Origin: Branchiostoma floridae
Lineage: Eukaryota; Chordata; Leptocardii; Amphioxiformes; Branchiostomatidae
Direction: 5' to 3'
DNA: 64,000 nt
Assembly (NCBI RefSeq): GCF_000003815.2
Contig: NC_049997.1
Span: forward strand, 16,231,189 to 16,295,188
Both the position numbers and the translations under genes were made by a program. This document shows positions 45,610 to 59,855 of this stretch, piece by piece. Under the pieces are notes generated by a model. It had not been told where the DNA came from, ran no database searches, and saw only the letters and a list, made by a program, of their open reading frames with translations. How positions within the stretch are numbered: the stretch's first letter is position 1; each line of letters starts with the position of its first letter.

Positions 45610-48600
45610 TCAGTCGATCTCGGATTCTCTGGATTCAGCTTCTGACGTCTCAGTGTCGGGGTCTTGTTCTTGCTCCGTTAGCTGACCCTGCAGAAAAATA
45701 ACAAAAATTCATGTCAATCAAAATCTATTCATTCATCTATTAATCTTTTAGCGTAAAATAGGTAGTGAACTGACATATTGACAATTCAAAATAATTTTTC
45801 TTAACAGTAATTTTTGCACTAAAAAAAACAAACAAAAACATAATAGAACTCTACGAAGCTATCATTACACAATATATCGTTTACAAACAAACACACTACT
45901 GCAGCACTGTGGGAATGACCTACAATGTCAATTTTCCACCATGACCTTTGTCTCCTTGATTGCAAACTTCCTACCAAATATCATGAAGATCCATCAACTG
46001 TGCTTCTCAAGTTATGCACACATGCGTGTACAGCCCAAACAATAGCTCAACCGAAAACATAACCTTCTTGACAAAGGTACTTACTGTATGCGTCATAGCA
46101 GACCATACCACTCATGAATGCCATCTAGTGGAATAAAATAGTACTGCAGTAAAAACACAACGACCTACCCATCCATGACTGGCTATCCATCCAGCGAAGG
46201 TGTTCTCCAAGTACTCCAAGCAGAAGTTACGGAGGACCCTCGCGTAGTCCGTCGTCACGCCGACCGTCTTGATGGCGAATTTTGTGAAGCCGAACACCAT
46301 GGCGAGTTGGGAGAGCTCGATGTCCCTTCCGGAATCGCGGTGTACGATGGCTTGTACGCGGGTTGCCATCTCCTTGAACTGTTCATACGTCATGTTTTCT
46401 CCCATTTCGTTGCGTAGTTCGACTGGGATAGGCTGATTGTCCTAACACAATAGAAGAATGAAATTGAACTTTTATTACACTCATTTATTGGGGCTTAAAA
46501 CATTTATGAAAGAATTGGTATAAAAGGGTAATAATTCAGATTCGATTACTAAGGGGACCACTATATCTGGTGAGTAATTATAACCGTGAATCATACGGGA
46601 TCATATTTGTTTACTTTTCAAACCATATATGGCACACACACAAACATATAACAGCTGCAAATTGACCTCCATGACCCATTCGCAGACTATGACATCATAC
46701 ACAGGAACTACTAAAGTTCTGCCTAAGGCCACCCCACTGTCAAGGCCAACCTAAATCGCATGTTACATCATCTGATAACTGTATATGGCATAATTAGTCT
46801 CTATGGATTTTGAAATAGCCTGCTATCTATTATAGTGTTTACCTCAGTAAGGTCATTTACTGTAAAATATGTTATGTTTGAAAAAGATTCTGAAATAGAG
46901 TCTCTAGTAGTACTTAACTATTTCTTGTTTGCAATTAGTAAATCCAATTACTGTATATAAATAATTCATTTTTGTCAGTTTCTCATAAGCTACTATCATT
47001 ATGCTAATCATAAATAATAATCATAAATCATAACTCATCAAGGTAGGAGCTATTGAGTCATAATGCTAATAGACATATAGACATTTACAATGTAATGAGT
47101 GTTTTACATGAATGGTCAATTTGGTAACAACAGTAATAAAAAACTACACAAATACTTTATTGTGGCACATATGGGTATCATCCAATATTATCATTATTGG
47201 TTTGACCAATGTCCTGTCATGTTTGACGAAAACAGAATATTTGCTATATAATATACAATGTCTTGCAATCTTGTATGGTTTTAATAAGAAGTCTTGTACA
47301 TCAATTAAGCTATGCATTCTCAAATAGAAATTAAAACTCTAGATAGAATTCTGATTCCTCAAACTTGAGTGTCATGGAAGTGGAAAAAATCTAAGCATCT
47401 AAACTTTTTAGAAAGTTGATATCGGGAATCGAACCCTGGATAGTTGTTCAGTTTGTACTTACATGGTTGAGCCTGACTCCGTCATCCTCCTCGAGCAGTT
47501 TACACAGGTAGCTGGCCATGGCCTGCTCCACTGCCGTGATCTCTGTACCGCTCGCCGTTCTGCTGGGAACTGTACAACATGGGAAACAAAAAAACAATGT
47601 ACAGTCAGGCAAGGCATTCAGAGATGGCAGACTTCATTACATTCTTTATCTATACTGCTTTGCAACACTTGATTTCTATTCATTTATTTATCAACCTTGT
47701 AGGGTAGTTCCACCTACTCATAGACAGGAATAGCAGCATAGGATGTAATAAACATGCACTCAATGCAAGGCCATCCTCTGTGATGGATAAAAATCGACAT
47801 GTAAAGAACATATAATAAAACTGTCTTCCTTGTGTAATTTTTCACCAAAACAGATGCCGTTGAACAGCTTAGACTACTGGTCAGCAAAATTTACACCTCA
47901 AAATGCAGGAAATATCGTTTCAGAGGGTCTAGATTTTAAAATTTTTCTAGGAAGCATGACCCTGGACTCCCCTAGGAATGCTGCGCCGGTGCTCAATAGG
48001 ATTCAAAATCAAGGTGACGGAAAATGATTTCAGGCTGGCTACAACCCTGTATAAAAACAATAACGTACCTTCTAAAGTGGACGAAACGCCACCAGAGGCA
48101 CCTTGGGGGGCACCGCTCGGACTGGGAGTTGAGTTAAAATGGCGTTCCAGAATGTCGTCCCCCATCTGACCGATTCTAGCTGCGATCATGTCTAACAATT
48201 TCTCCCTCTCCTCCTGCGTTCTCTCATCTGGTGTCCTCCGGCCATCTGCTTTAAACAAACAAACAAACAAACAATACTATAGCAAATATGTAGACATCCA
48301 GGTAATATGATACTGCCTCCAGCTTTTGAATTTTTCTGTCCCATTTGTTTGTGTGCCTATGTTGTTGTTTTTCCCTGTCAGATCTGTCATTTAAATCTGT
48401 CATAAATTTAAGATTTTTGGGACAGATATCATGGGGCAAAAAAAAATATGGTCGAAACAATGTTTCTATTCTGGGACCAAGGGATAGGTCCTGGTAAGTT
48501 AAAAGACATTTCAGATAGCATCTGCTATGTATTTTGTTAAGTGACTGAGAAAAACTTGGCAAGCAAATATTTCAAAATCATATTCGGGATCTTTGAAGAA

Positions 48601-51600
48601 AAGAGAAGATTTAGTTACCTGGACTGTCAAGTCCATCAATGTCGACATCTGATGAAAGCCCTCCTGGCCGATGTACCGACGCTAGTCCCAGTGTGGTTGG
48701 TCTTGTCATTCCACCTGGTGGCGGTGGCGGTGGCAATGCCATCCTAGGATCCAACACCTCATCTGGATCTAGCGATTGCGTACGATACGAAGACTGCGGC
48801 GATTCCTCCTCTGTTGAATTGTCTAAAAGCTGCGTGTCCGTGCTGTGGCGGTCGCCTTCGCGAGAACTTGCACGCGACTGACTGCTCCCGTACACTCCGT
48901 GGAGTTTTATTGAACTGTCGCTTCCCGGCGACTGAGAGTCCGAAGAGTCTTTTGGGCTGTTTTTACTTCTTCTTAGGCTGAAACGCCGCCTTATCGACTT
49001 GCTGAAGCTTTCAGTTCTCTTTGGTTTCGCACCCTTTTCAATTGTACGATGGTGATTGTCTAGGGTACCGTCTTCTGAGTCAGGTTTGAATTCTTCCGAA
49101 TTTTTCTTCTTGTTTTTCTTTGAGCTCTCGTACGTGAACACGCTTTTGAGCCAGCGGTGGAATCCTGATTTTTTCTTCTTTAGTTCCTCGGTTGCTTTCA
49201 CTTCGTCGGGTTGCTGGTTGACGCGGTTGTGACGGTCGCTGTCCCACGTTCGCCTTCGATGGATGGACTCCATGATTGGGTGTTCCAGAGCCTTGCCGAA
49301 ACTTCCCGTGCGTTTGAACCCGGCATGTCCGTTCTGATGTTCGCTAGGAGAGAACCCATTTGCCGTAGGTTTCGTCGGAGAGTTAAATCCGCTTGCGCCG
49401 GGGGTTGGCGTTGTCGGACTCATAGAAGGAGCGATGGTTTGCCCGAGGGGGGACTTATCGGTGATACTGAGGTGTCGTTGGAGGAAACGATCCAACACGA
49501 TCTGGATTTCCTCGCGACCGAGGGGAACGCTGGTTTCTTTCCTAAGCTCAGGTCTTGGTGATGTTTTACTCTCCATGGCGGAGCGGTGTCGCCTTACCTT
49601 CCGCTGTATTGCAACTGTTTGGGAACAAAAAGATGATATTGTTACATCAGAGCAACACTTCAAAAGTGTAGGAAAAGTCAAATGTTATATGTAACAATAG
49701 TTCACCTTCGTCCATATCCACTCTTTTTGAAGTCAGAATACATATGAAATTGATGGACAATTATTTCAAACCGCAATACTTTGAGGTTATCTTAAAAGAT
49801 ATCCTGAAATATGCTGTTAACAAAAACTATGGATATACCTCGTGATAAAGGTAAACTAGCATAGTGTTTAGGTCAGTACCTGAACAGCTTACAAGTGACT
49901 ACATGTACCTTTACGCAAGGAAAACATGGCCAAGGTAACCATGAGTACTTGTGTAACCACGAGTGTTTGTATGTACTGGCATTTTATACAGTCTCAGTGA
50001 CAATTTTCAATACTAACTGTTAACGCAGACATTAAGAATCCTGTCTATAGTATAGTGACCACTTATCCACATATAGACCACATCTTGTCAGTCCCTGAGT
50101 GGTTTTCTTGGACAGTTACTCAACATCTGTACAATCGACACAGAAAAGAGCAATACTTTTCACCACACGCTTCTTTCTAAGAAGAGAACAGGACGCTAAT
50201 TTTCCAACGTCATACCAGACAATGTGCACAATTATCAATAGAATAAAACAATTAAATATTAATGTAACATATACAGGAAGTCAACATTCAGCATTGGCAT
50301 GAAACAGCAAAAAAGAAAACACTGACAAAAACAATCTACAACTTATAGTTCTTCTAAACACGCGGTCTTAGAAAACAAGAAAGAAAGCTACCTGCTTCTA
50401 ATAAACTTGTCAAGTCAAAACCTTGCTTCAAAGAAACTTGATAGAAACTGCCTGAAAAAACTGTACGTAACTCTGTGAAAATCTCTTGTTGTTCTGTCTC
50501 TTTGTTTGGAAAACAAACAACGATGTGCTTGCTAAAAACATGACATCATAGGAGGATATTTTTTACCATTAACTCCAGACAGGTGTATGACTAATCAACA
50601 AGCAATTTTCTGCTTCGTTGACGTCCATAAAACAAACATGCTGTTTGTTTGATTTGTAAACTTTGACAACTCATTCCAAATAGACATTCAAAATCTAGTT
50701 TCTACAATAATATATGTCACACATACTAAAAAAAAAAAAAAAGTTTTTGCAGGAAAAATGGTCCATCTCTTTATGATTTTACTCTACTATATCCACCAGG
50801 AAGTCATTTGTAAAAGCCAGACAGGTGCTTTTGCATATACATGACTAACAAGAATCATTTTCTACTTGACTAGACAAAGACATAAAACAACTTCCTGTCC
50901 GATTCTCATGACCAAACAAGTTGGACAGGAACCCCCTATTTTCGCATGGGATGAGCCAAAAGAAGACTGCAAACATGTGGGAAACGTGATACCATTAATG
51001 ACGTGAGGGGGTGGAAGGCTTGGGTGTAGAAAATCCCCAGGATGAATAGACAACTTGTAGTCAGCATAAAACCTTATCAGTGATGATGTCATCACCTTGA
51101 ATATACAATTAGATCATCTTACCTTGAAAGAAAAAGAACAAGAGATGTATTTGTCTCAAAAATTCAAACTCAGACAATTTTAAGTTCATCATTAGAGGCT
51201 TATTTGTTCAAATCAAACTCAACTTTAACAAACTATGAAGTAGTTTTTGGGGGAAAGAAACTATCAAATTTTAGCCTTTGAACATCATGTAAAAGTTTGG
51301 CATGACATTGACCAATAACAATTTTACATTCTTTATAAGCAAATTAGCTAAACTTTTACCAGGCTACCTTGTTTTTGACAGTGTTTGAGAGACATTTACT
51401 GTCACAGATAGTGAGTGAGTGTGAGTAAGTTCTACGTGTTTATTGATAAACAGTGACCACATTCTGAACTGTTGCTTACCGTCAATTCGAATGAGATACG
51501 CCACATTTTACCACTTAATCTTGTTACTGAATCTTACTTGTAAGCTAGAATTGTAACATTTGCCATGACCTTTCTGGAAAAGAGTACCCCACCAAATCAT

Positions 51601-54600
51601 ACGGATGTCACATGTAGTGCTCAATACTTTTGTAGCTAGAAAACTAAAATCTAATGGACTTATAAAAGGCACTAGGGTGTGACAGAAATTCTTTCTCCTA
51701 CAAAAAATAAACAGCTTTCACTTTCAAAGCTTTCAGATACAGCTCCAAAAATTCTTACTTTTCCATGTAAGACAATGTCAAGTTTTCTAACTCACAAGAC
51801 AACAAAGAAAAAAAACAAGCTCTAAAGTACTCTCAGATCCTAAATTTTGTTTAAAGATTGTTTAAAATCTGAGTCAGACTCTACTGTGAAAAACATTGAA
51901 GTTTCCTGACTCACAATTCCATAAACCAAAGGCAAAGTGAAAAAATTCTGCCAATCAGTACTCCAAAACATAAAATGAAACTAAATACATCAAGCAAAGG
52001 GAAAAATTGTAACCTTTATCCATAAAAAAAAAGGAACCAATCTTACTGTACAATGTATTAGACAAAGTTTTCATGTTTCAACATGCAAATCAAGAAAAAC
52101 AAGCCCTACAAGCTATCAACTGAATAAAATCTAGAAAACTCCCATTTACTTTTGGCTTTAACCTACAAACTTGTACCAAAACCTGTACCAAATTTAACTG
52201 TACCACAATCATATAAGACACTTTAGACAGTGTTAAACAAATCCTAAGAGTAAGACTCTGGAAAGAAAATCTACATGTAAGTACAAAAAAAGCAAGAAAA
52301 ACAACTACAGCACGGCCTCTTAGACGCCACAATGATTCAACCCGTGCGTACCGACAAAACAAGTATCGTGTGTACCTCTGTCCTTTGTCCCGCCCGATAC
52401 TTGTTGTAGCACCATTGTCAACGACCCGCTTCTTACTCACAGACTGACCAAACTCTTACCAGAACTTCTGCCCCAACCTTTTATATGAGCTAATTATGTA
52501 TGCGTAGGTTTCAGGTGTCTATAAATAACTGCTGATGTAGCAAGGCCCCATGGGAGTCAGGGAAGTACCCTGCGTCACAGGATGTCCTTATATGGTAGTC
52601 AGGTGAGTGGGTTGTGCAGCGTTTACCTGGAACGTACCATTCTTGGAGGGACGTGCCCAGATTTGCCTCCGGGGCGTCATAACGTCAACTTGTCGTCAAG
52701 GACCTTTGCTTGACAAGGCACGATATCGATTTGAATGCACCATGAATTTGAAGTTCAACGGAAATGACTAGAACAAGGAACCAATAATCTAAAGTAACTT
52801 CTTCAAAATAAAACTTATGATTGAGAGAGAATCAGAAAGATCATGATATACATTACACTATGTACATTACGTACAATTACAACTACACAACTTTTTACAT
52901 CAATAATTATGTATGCTATTAAATAAAAACCAAGGGCATTATATAGTGTATACTGTATAGCCAATGACCTATTAAATGTGCTTGGCTAAACCAACGATGA
53001 AACTTGATGTAAAACAATTTCTAACAAAAGACACTTTAAGTTAAAGTGTTGTTTTTGCTTGCAAACTACAGCAGTGTCATAATATGTTCCATAATTCTAC
53101 GACCTTTTTCGAAACAGTGAGTCCTACAAAACCCCATGGATAACATAAGATATCCCAACAGCAATATTGATTAGCAATGTACTATAATTTCCCAAACTTT
53201 TTCAAAACAGTGGATCATACAAAAACTTTCCCACCACACAGAATGCTACCCCCCCTTTCTATACACAATGGAAAGTCCCACCAGCTGACTACACACTAAA
53301 GGGGTCAACCATTAACTCAACTGACTTCACGTACGTTTGTTTGAACCCTCTTGGAATGTGTCAACTAGTAGCCACATATTTTCCCCTTTACTCAATCGAA
53401 TTCTAACACGGTCTAGATTAAGACAAAGCGTGGGAAAGTTTATCTTACAATTAGTGTGCCACGGTGTACTGGAGTTTATTTTGAATCAGGTCCGTGGCTT
53501 TTCTATTTTTTGTTGGCGTAGATTGTCGCTGGAATGTTGGTGTGGTAGGATCATGGTTTAATTCAGGGCGATGAGCCATGTGTAGTTTACGTTGGAGAGT
53601 CCTTTCTGTAACATTATCCGCTTACGCATGAATAGGGCTTGTGCCAAATTTCTGGTGTTTTTAACAGTGAGTCATTGAAACATTGTAAGAAGAAACCACG
53701 AGTACAAACCACTAACCAAAAGACTACATAGCCTTGAATGTAGCCTTAAAAATATACATGTAAGAGAGAAAATAATCTATAGTATAGTGAGGTCTTCAGG
53801 TCTAACTACTAGATAGAGATATCTTTTATTATGCTAAAGACTATATAACCAGTTTTGCTGGTTTGAAAAAAAGTGAGACAGTTCTTGGAAAGGCCACTGT
53901 ACCATTTTAAGTTTCTTGTTTCTGAATCTTTGCAAGAAAAAAATGGATCAGGCAAGCACGTGTCCTGTGATATATCCAAATGCTACCAATGTGACAGAAA
54001 CTTTAAAGTCAGGTGAGAGTTTCAAACAATGGCATGCATTGCAATATGGGAAACCTGTAACAAAGATAGAGAGCCAAGAACTTCAGTTCAACTGTTGGAG
54101 CCAAAATATGCCCCTTTGTCATCTGAGGGTTGATTTACACTATCTATGGAAGGTTTCAGATGGCTAAGAACAAAAAAGAATATAACTGAAAGATTTTTTG
54201 TTGTTGCAAGTCCTGACCTGGTTCCTGACGTTCAGTTGTTTTTTACAACTGAACTTAAAACATTTTTGCAATACAAGTCCAGTTCTGGTCTACAGGATGC
54301 AGCAAGCTATTCATGAGATTTTTCAATTTTTTTTTTCAAATCAGAAACAAATGATGAAGTTTCTAAACTCTTGAATGCTACAAAATCACTAAATCACATG
54401 CTTTTTAAAAAAGTTGCTCAAATTCAAAATAATCGTAATCATTAAGTGTTGTGCAATGAGTTATTGACTTTGACTCATCAGCTGTTTTTGTCTGTATATT
54501 GAATCTGTGATTGCATCACAGTTCACACCATTTAGAATAACAAAGGCACTTGCAAAAACAAACAAAAACACTTTATGTAACAACACAGAAAAGAAACTTC

Positions 54601-57600
54601 CCAAAAATACACTAGCCTGGGCAAGACACCATAACAAAACAAAGTCCAATTTCGTCGGATGAACTTTGTAACTTTTTAACATTCTAAAATTGGCTGCAAC
54701 CTAAAACAAAAAGTCTTCCCCAAATGATGTCATATGTTTTTCACACTTTTTCAAACAATGGACTGGTAGAACATGGCATATATAATTTTCTTTCGGACAC
54801 TAAACCAACAATGTCCCTATATCAACACAGATATGCATAACAAGTGAATGATGTCATCATTCGTTTAAAAGCTGCATAATGATTGAAAAGAAGGGTGTAA
54901 AGTGCAAAACCTTTTTCTTTGCTAAAAATAATCTGTACATGATAAGGTGAAAAAAAACAGTCATGCTCTAAAGTGGGGTTAGTGTGGCAAAGTATTTGGC
55001 CCAGAACCATGAGGTCAAGGGTTCGAATCTTGTCATGCTACCAATCTTGTGCCCTTGCTTTAGGAAAAACGAATTTAAAACTCTACATGTAGGTGTAAAA
55101 ATGAGTACCAGTGACTTTGGTTGGAGAGATAAAAGTAAAGGCAGTGGAAGGAGAGGGCTGGGCTCCACCTTCCAATACCGTGCCCTAGACACAGTAGATA
55201 ACAACCCACTGTTCCTACAGCCTCATAAAAGCTATGGGACTACCTTTGCCTAGAGTTTTATTCATAAATTGATGAAAAAGCAAGAAAGCTCAGACAAGAG
55301 AAAATAATTATAACGGTGACGTAAACAGGATTATGTCAGCTTTAGTTTAGGTTGAAATAAACACCCGGGCAAGAACGGACATGTTCAAAAGAATACAAGT
55401 AACAAGATAATGACATATCAAGTGACAACAAAAAAGTAACAGTTTTCCTCGAAATGAGTCTAAATTACATGTAAGAGTAGAATATTGATCCAACTACTTG
55501 ACCTTTTCTTTCAGAATCAGTTCTAAATTGATGACCAAAAAAGTTTAAAAGCTCCTTGTTCTGACGGATATACGTAGAATAAAAGTTGGAAGCACTGTTC
55601 TTTTAAAACATTATCACAGTCCAAAAAGAAAACACATACAATGTATATTGAACATTTAAAATAATTTTTTCCTAATTTTTTTCCATCCCACTCAGTCATC
55701 GTTTGGGAGACTAAGTTGTTAATTTTTGTGGCTAAAGCAGTCATTTTAAGCATAGAAAAATACACTTTTGTAAACCTCCTGTTGTAAAGATATTTTGGAA
55801 GGATGGATGGAGTGAAATTTTCTTTCTTGGACGGGTCCTGGATACATAACATGTATATGAGATATTGTTTTATTTGAATGAGTTAAGGGCATATGTATTA
55901 ATTCAAACAAATACGGTAGCCCTGAAAACGTGAAACCCAATCTTTTGAGGCAAATAAAACATTTCGCCTGCTTGATTCTCTTTGATCCAGGCATGCCTAG
56001 ACTTGCATAAAGAATAAAACATGATTGAAGTGAATGTTGTTTTTCTATGTTTTGCAGACCAATCATAGAAATCACGCATTTTCTCGGTGTTATGAAACCG
56101 TTTGGGGTTTCCGAACGATTTCGACATAAGTTTCTTGATTTACGCAAGGGTTAGCCACTTGTTTTGGGACTTTGGATTTTGTTTAAACTTCTTATCTATT
56201 TGTTTTATCTAAAAGTAGTTTATCTTAGAGTTTCACTGTTTGGAGCTGAAAAGAACAGGTACAAAGACTTGGTAGGATGCCATTATCATCTGTTTCCACT
56301 TGTCAAGGGTTGATGTCATTGCAATAAGGAACTTTGGGCAAGTTTTGACTTGCTAAAGGAGAATTTTAACAGTATTATTGCACTTGTCTAAAGATACAGG
56401 GCTAGCCCTTTGTAATAGCCATAGGCTAGTTGGGCAGCCCTGGCTGTGTGTTCGGTGCAGCCAAACCAATAAATAAATAAATATCAACTTACGACAAGTT
56501 CTAACTTGCCAAAGCCAAAAAAGGCACAGATTTTAACTACTTTAAGGATATGTTTTGAAAATGTTCTACAAAAACAAGCATTTCACTATTGCAATCATAA
56601 GTCGAATCATTTCTTTCAAAAGAACGAAATTAAAGACATTTTCGAAAGAAAAAGAAAACACACCTAAACTTTCATGAAACACCAACTGTCAATAAACTCT
56701 ATGAAGAGGTAGACACAAATGTTGGTTGTGATGTGAATAAGTTGGCCAAGAATTTCAATCATGGCATGTTTTCGTTCCTTCCTTTTTATGTTTTCCAAGG
56801 AAATACCACACATTTTGTAGATACAACATATTTCACACCAGAGAGGGAAAAATGAAGGAAAACCAAACTGTTCCTGGCTCCTCACAAATATCTGGTACCC
56901 TGGGGTTTGTGGTTTTCCGCTTTGTTAATTCCTGGTCAGATTCCCAGACCCTGACTGCTGCTACAACTGCTACTGGTCTTTTAACACTTCCTATCTCAGG
57001 GGAGTCTTCATTAGCCAACCCCTTACAGCTTTAAAACAACTCAATACAGGAGTCCATAAATATAACGGCATTAAAACAAACAAGCTTGAAAGAGAGAAAG
57101 TTTACAACAACAAAAAAGAACTGTATAACGATTATACATGATAGTTTTTTTAACAGAAAGATTGCAAGAACATGGTAAAAACATAATATACATTTTGTAG
57201 GAGACACACATGTGACAATTTAAAGTGACTAACATTATTGTAAAAGTGGGACTACTCAAATACTAGTGTTAGCTTTTTGTAGTAAAAAACTTTGAACTTT
57301 TTTCTGTTTCACCCCACATTCATTGTTTTTGGGCACAGTTTTTATTTTATTTTCATTGTTTTAAAAATCTGTTATTTTCAGTAAATTGAAAATTGATGAA
57401 AAGACAAATTGTTTGGAAAAACCGGGTACAATTTTTGTCCATTGAACATGCGGGCTACAGTGAAGCCACATTGCAATACTACTTTACTAGCTAACAAAAA
57501 AACATAATGCTAAATATCCTCAGTCTAACTCTTATGTAGCTTGAGCTTTTTTCATCCCTCAAACCGCAGTGATATTTTAAAGAGATGTAAATGATTTCTC

Positions 57601-57987
57601 TTGCTCTGGTTCAACTAATTCTAGTCAAATATTGTCACATCAAGTTAATCAGACTACAAAAATAAAATTCTTTTCTCCTGAAGCAACCCAGAGACATACA
57701 ATAGTCCAACAGACTAAACAGATCTGACTAAGAAAAAAGGATTCTTACCCTCTTCCTTACACAAACACTTAACAGAACCACAAAAACCACAAGATTGTGT
57801 ATTCCTTGTCAACAGGAACTGAGGGCTTTCAAAACAGTGTATATCAAGTAAGTAACTAAATTCTTTGCCAAAACAAGAAAACGGAAAGAAAGAAAACATT
57901 GTTCTACTCACTTTGTATCAAAGTAACAAGAGACTTGAGTTCGGGAATGTCAGAAAGATACAGACAAACTGTTTCTGCTATGTCCAT
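45610..57987 (-). CDS. Bcl-2-family protein, BCL2L14 (Bcl-G)-like
   Basis: Exons on the minus strand: 57987-57912 (candidate first), 49614-48619, 48245-48069, 47569-47463, 46441-46169 and 45687-45610. All joins are in phase, giving 568 residues, or 530 if translation starts at the ATG at 49576, which has a strong context (CCGCCATGG). A long Ser/Arg/Lys-rich N-terminus (SGFHRWLKSVFTYE, FSKSIRRRFSLRRS) and a PPPPPP stretch precede a BH3-like helix (IAARIGQMGDDILER, with IxxxGD). A Bcl-2 core follows: BH1-like ELSQLAMVFGFTKFAIKT and BH2-like FAGWIASHGW. An acidic tail (EQDPDTETSEAESRESEID) ends the protein. There is no C-terminal membrane anchor. The core ending GFTKF...YLENTFAGWIASHGW resembles vertebrate BCL2L14. 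The probable role is apoptosis regulation; the direction is unknown. Confidence 0.82.
52376..52485 (-). promoter_or_regulatory. Alternative promoter and first exon of the Bcl-2-like gene
   Basis: On the minus strand TATAAAAG (52478-52485) is followed by an ATG at 52415 (MVLQQVSGGTKDR) and a donor (GACAGAG then GTACAC) at 52376. The exon would end at phase 1 and join exon 49614-48619 in frame (acceptor CCAAACAG), exactly like the upstream candidate exon at 57987-57912. TSS expected near 52450. Inferred from signals and phase only. Confidence 0.4.
54974..55253 (+). repeat. tRNA-derived SINE-like repeat, family E
   Basis: The head GGGGTTAGTGTGGCAAAG resembles an A box, and GGTTCGAATC (55020-55029) is a tRNA B box, the internal RNA polymerase III promoter of SINEs. 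The body holds GTGTAAAAATG, GGCAGTGGAAGGAGAGGG and ACACAGTAGATAACAACCCA. Relatives at 38580-38840 and 60848-61085. It is not a functional tRNA: no cloverleaf with acceptor stem can be drawn. Confidence 0.65.
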
Positions 57988-59855
57988 TTTGTCCACATCT
58001 GTCCGAGAGTCTCTTAAAGTTGATACTAGTACTATTATCTGGCATGTAAGTCCTCTGGCCCTGGATTTTTATGTAAAACATTCGTGGGGAATTCCCTGAA
58101 CATATGCTTTGTGTTCATTTTGAACATGTCTGGCTATGTCCCTTTTTACCGTAAAATTGGGACTTTTTTGTGCTGTTTGTTCAAGGGGTCGTTGCGGGTC
58201 AACGGTAAATTTTACGGTTAATACCCTTTGTTAAAGTGAATTTTGTCACACTTTCTGATATAAAATCATTTCATTAAAATTCTTTTAAATTCTTTCAATT
58301 ACTAATATTTGGACCAGTGCAGTACCACACAAATATACATTGCACAGGAGAGGTCTTTCATTATACATTGTATTTTGCCTAAATTTGCAGAGTTACGGTA
58401 ACAAGGACAAGACATGAGTAAGAGACTGGGACTTTGCAGGGACTAATTCATTGTATCAACTTCCCATAAAGACTATCAAATATCATGTAGTACTGATAAT
58501 AGGAATATGCAGTCAATGAGATACCTTCCATATATAATCTGGGCATATATTTTCCCACACAACCAGTTTATAAAAAGCCATTAACTTACACATATACAGT
58601 GATGGCCTGTGATTGTTAAATATACTATCATTATAAATTACGTTTTATATTAGTAACTAGTTTCTTATAGACCATATCCCTGGCCCAGCAGTTGAATCAA
58701 ATGCCTAGGCTTGATAAATATTTGATAAGAAAATGTCTGAATATTAAACTTTGATAAGTTGCAGAGCAGTGAAAAATAACCAAAATCTATTAAGTCTTCA
58801 ATGGCAATGATTAAAGCACATGTAATTAGCATATTTTAACTATTGAACTTGGAATCGAAACATTTTCTGTAACATACATGCAAATCTACATAAATTCATA
58901 TGCAATATTATATACATTAAAGAGACGGCTCAGCAAATGTCCAATCTAAAAAATATCATACAATGTATGATGCCAAATACAAATTTGCATTCATCCAGTA
59001 TACCGGTATGGTTATGTCCTAATGAAGCCATAGATTATTGAGCCCCTACTTTTGTCAGTCTAATTCAATCAGCAAACATGCTAGCATAGCCCTATAGGAT
59101 ATAATGAATTTGGCTTGATCTAATCAAGTCTAGGCCCAATGACGTGATAAGACTACACTCTCCTTTTTCTTCAATCTTGAAAATCATGTTCAAAAATTAA
59201 GAAAAAATTGTTTAACCTTTGCTAGCTAGCTAAAGTAGATATTTGACACCAAATTTGCATTGGTTATGACTATATGAGGTTTGGTATTAGGGAGAGGTCC
59301 GAGAGGGTTAATCCAGAATAAATCTTTCGAAAATCTACAAGTAACTTCAAATCACCCTGTTAGTGTTGCCTTCTTATTTGTCAGCGTCTGTGTGTGTCTG
59401 TAATTATGAACACTAACTCCAGTTTGGCCTGATTGATTGTCTTGACATTTGGTATGTGGGTAGGTCTTGATGAGACCCTGAAATGATCATATTTTGTCCC
59501 CACCCCCCAACCCAACTGTTTTCAATGCAGCAGAACTTCCAGTTTGATATGTAAAATTTGTGTTCTGGACAAGCTATAGCCAGGATGTTTGATTTGTAGA
59601 TAGCTATATTGTGGTTGGGAAGAAGTAAAAAAAAGTTTGGGACCTCTACAGTCTACTTTCATTCTGATATTAATGCTTACAGGTTACAGTTTTACTATAA
59701 CTATGAAACATTGAGACGTTAAACAGAGAAAAGTAGATACACCTATATTGTGCGACTTTACTATATCTATAAATATGTCTTCTCAAGCATACGATAAAAA
59801 CATGCAAAATATGATTCCCCTAATCCCATATTTTTACACTTCAGCACACACACAC
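57988..59855. other. Upstream of the Bcl-2-like gene, no gene recognised
   Basis: AT-rich. A family D repeat relative lies reversed at about 59380-59530 (GTGTGTGTCTGTAATTATGA, TTGACATTTGGTATGTGGGT). The promoter for the exon at 57987 was not located. Confidence 0.4.

Larger units (their letters stand above)
49615..57911 (-). other. Large first intron of the Bcl-2-like gene
   Basis: About 8.3 kb of AT-rich DNA. It contains the alternative first exon and TATA box at 52376-52485 and a SINE at 54974-55253. The ORFs I checked (for example 53916-54167 and 55746-56147) show no domain or splice support. Confidence 0.5.

Noticed and set aside
55010-55040. tRNA gene
   Set aside because: A B-box-like GGTTCGAATC is present, but no acceptor stem or anticodon arm fits; it belongs to a SINE-like repeat.
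55523-56147. Possible genes in the 55.5-56.1 kb minus-strand ORFs
   Set aside because: Overlapping AT-rich ORFs without domain, phase-consistent exons or codon bias; they lie in the large intron of the Bcl-2-like gene.
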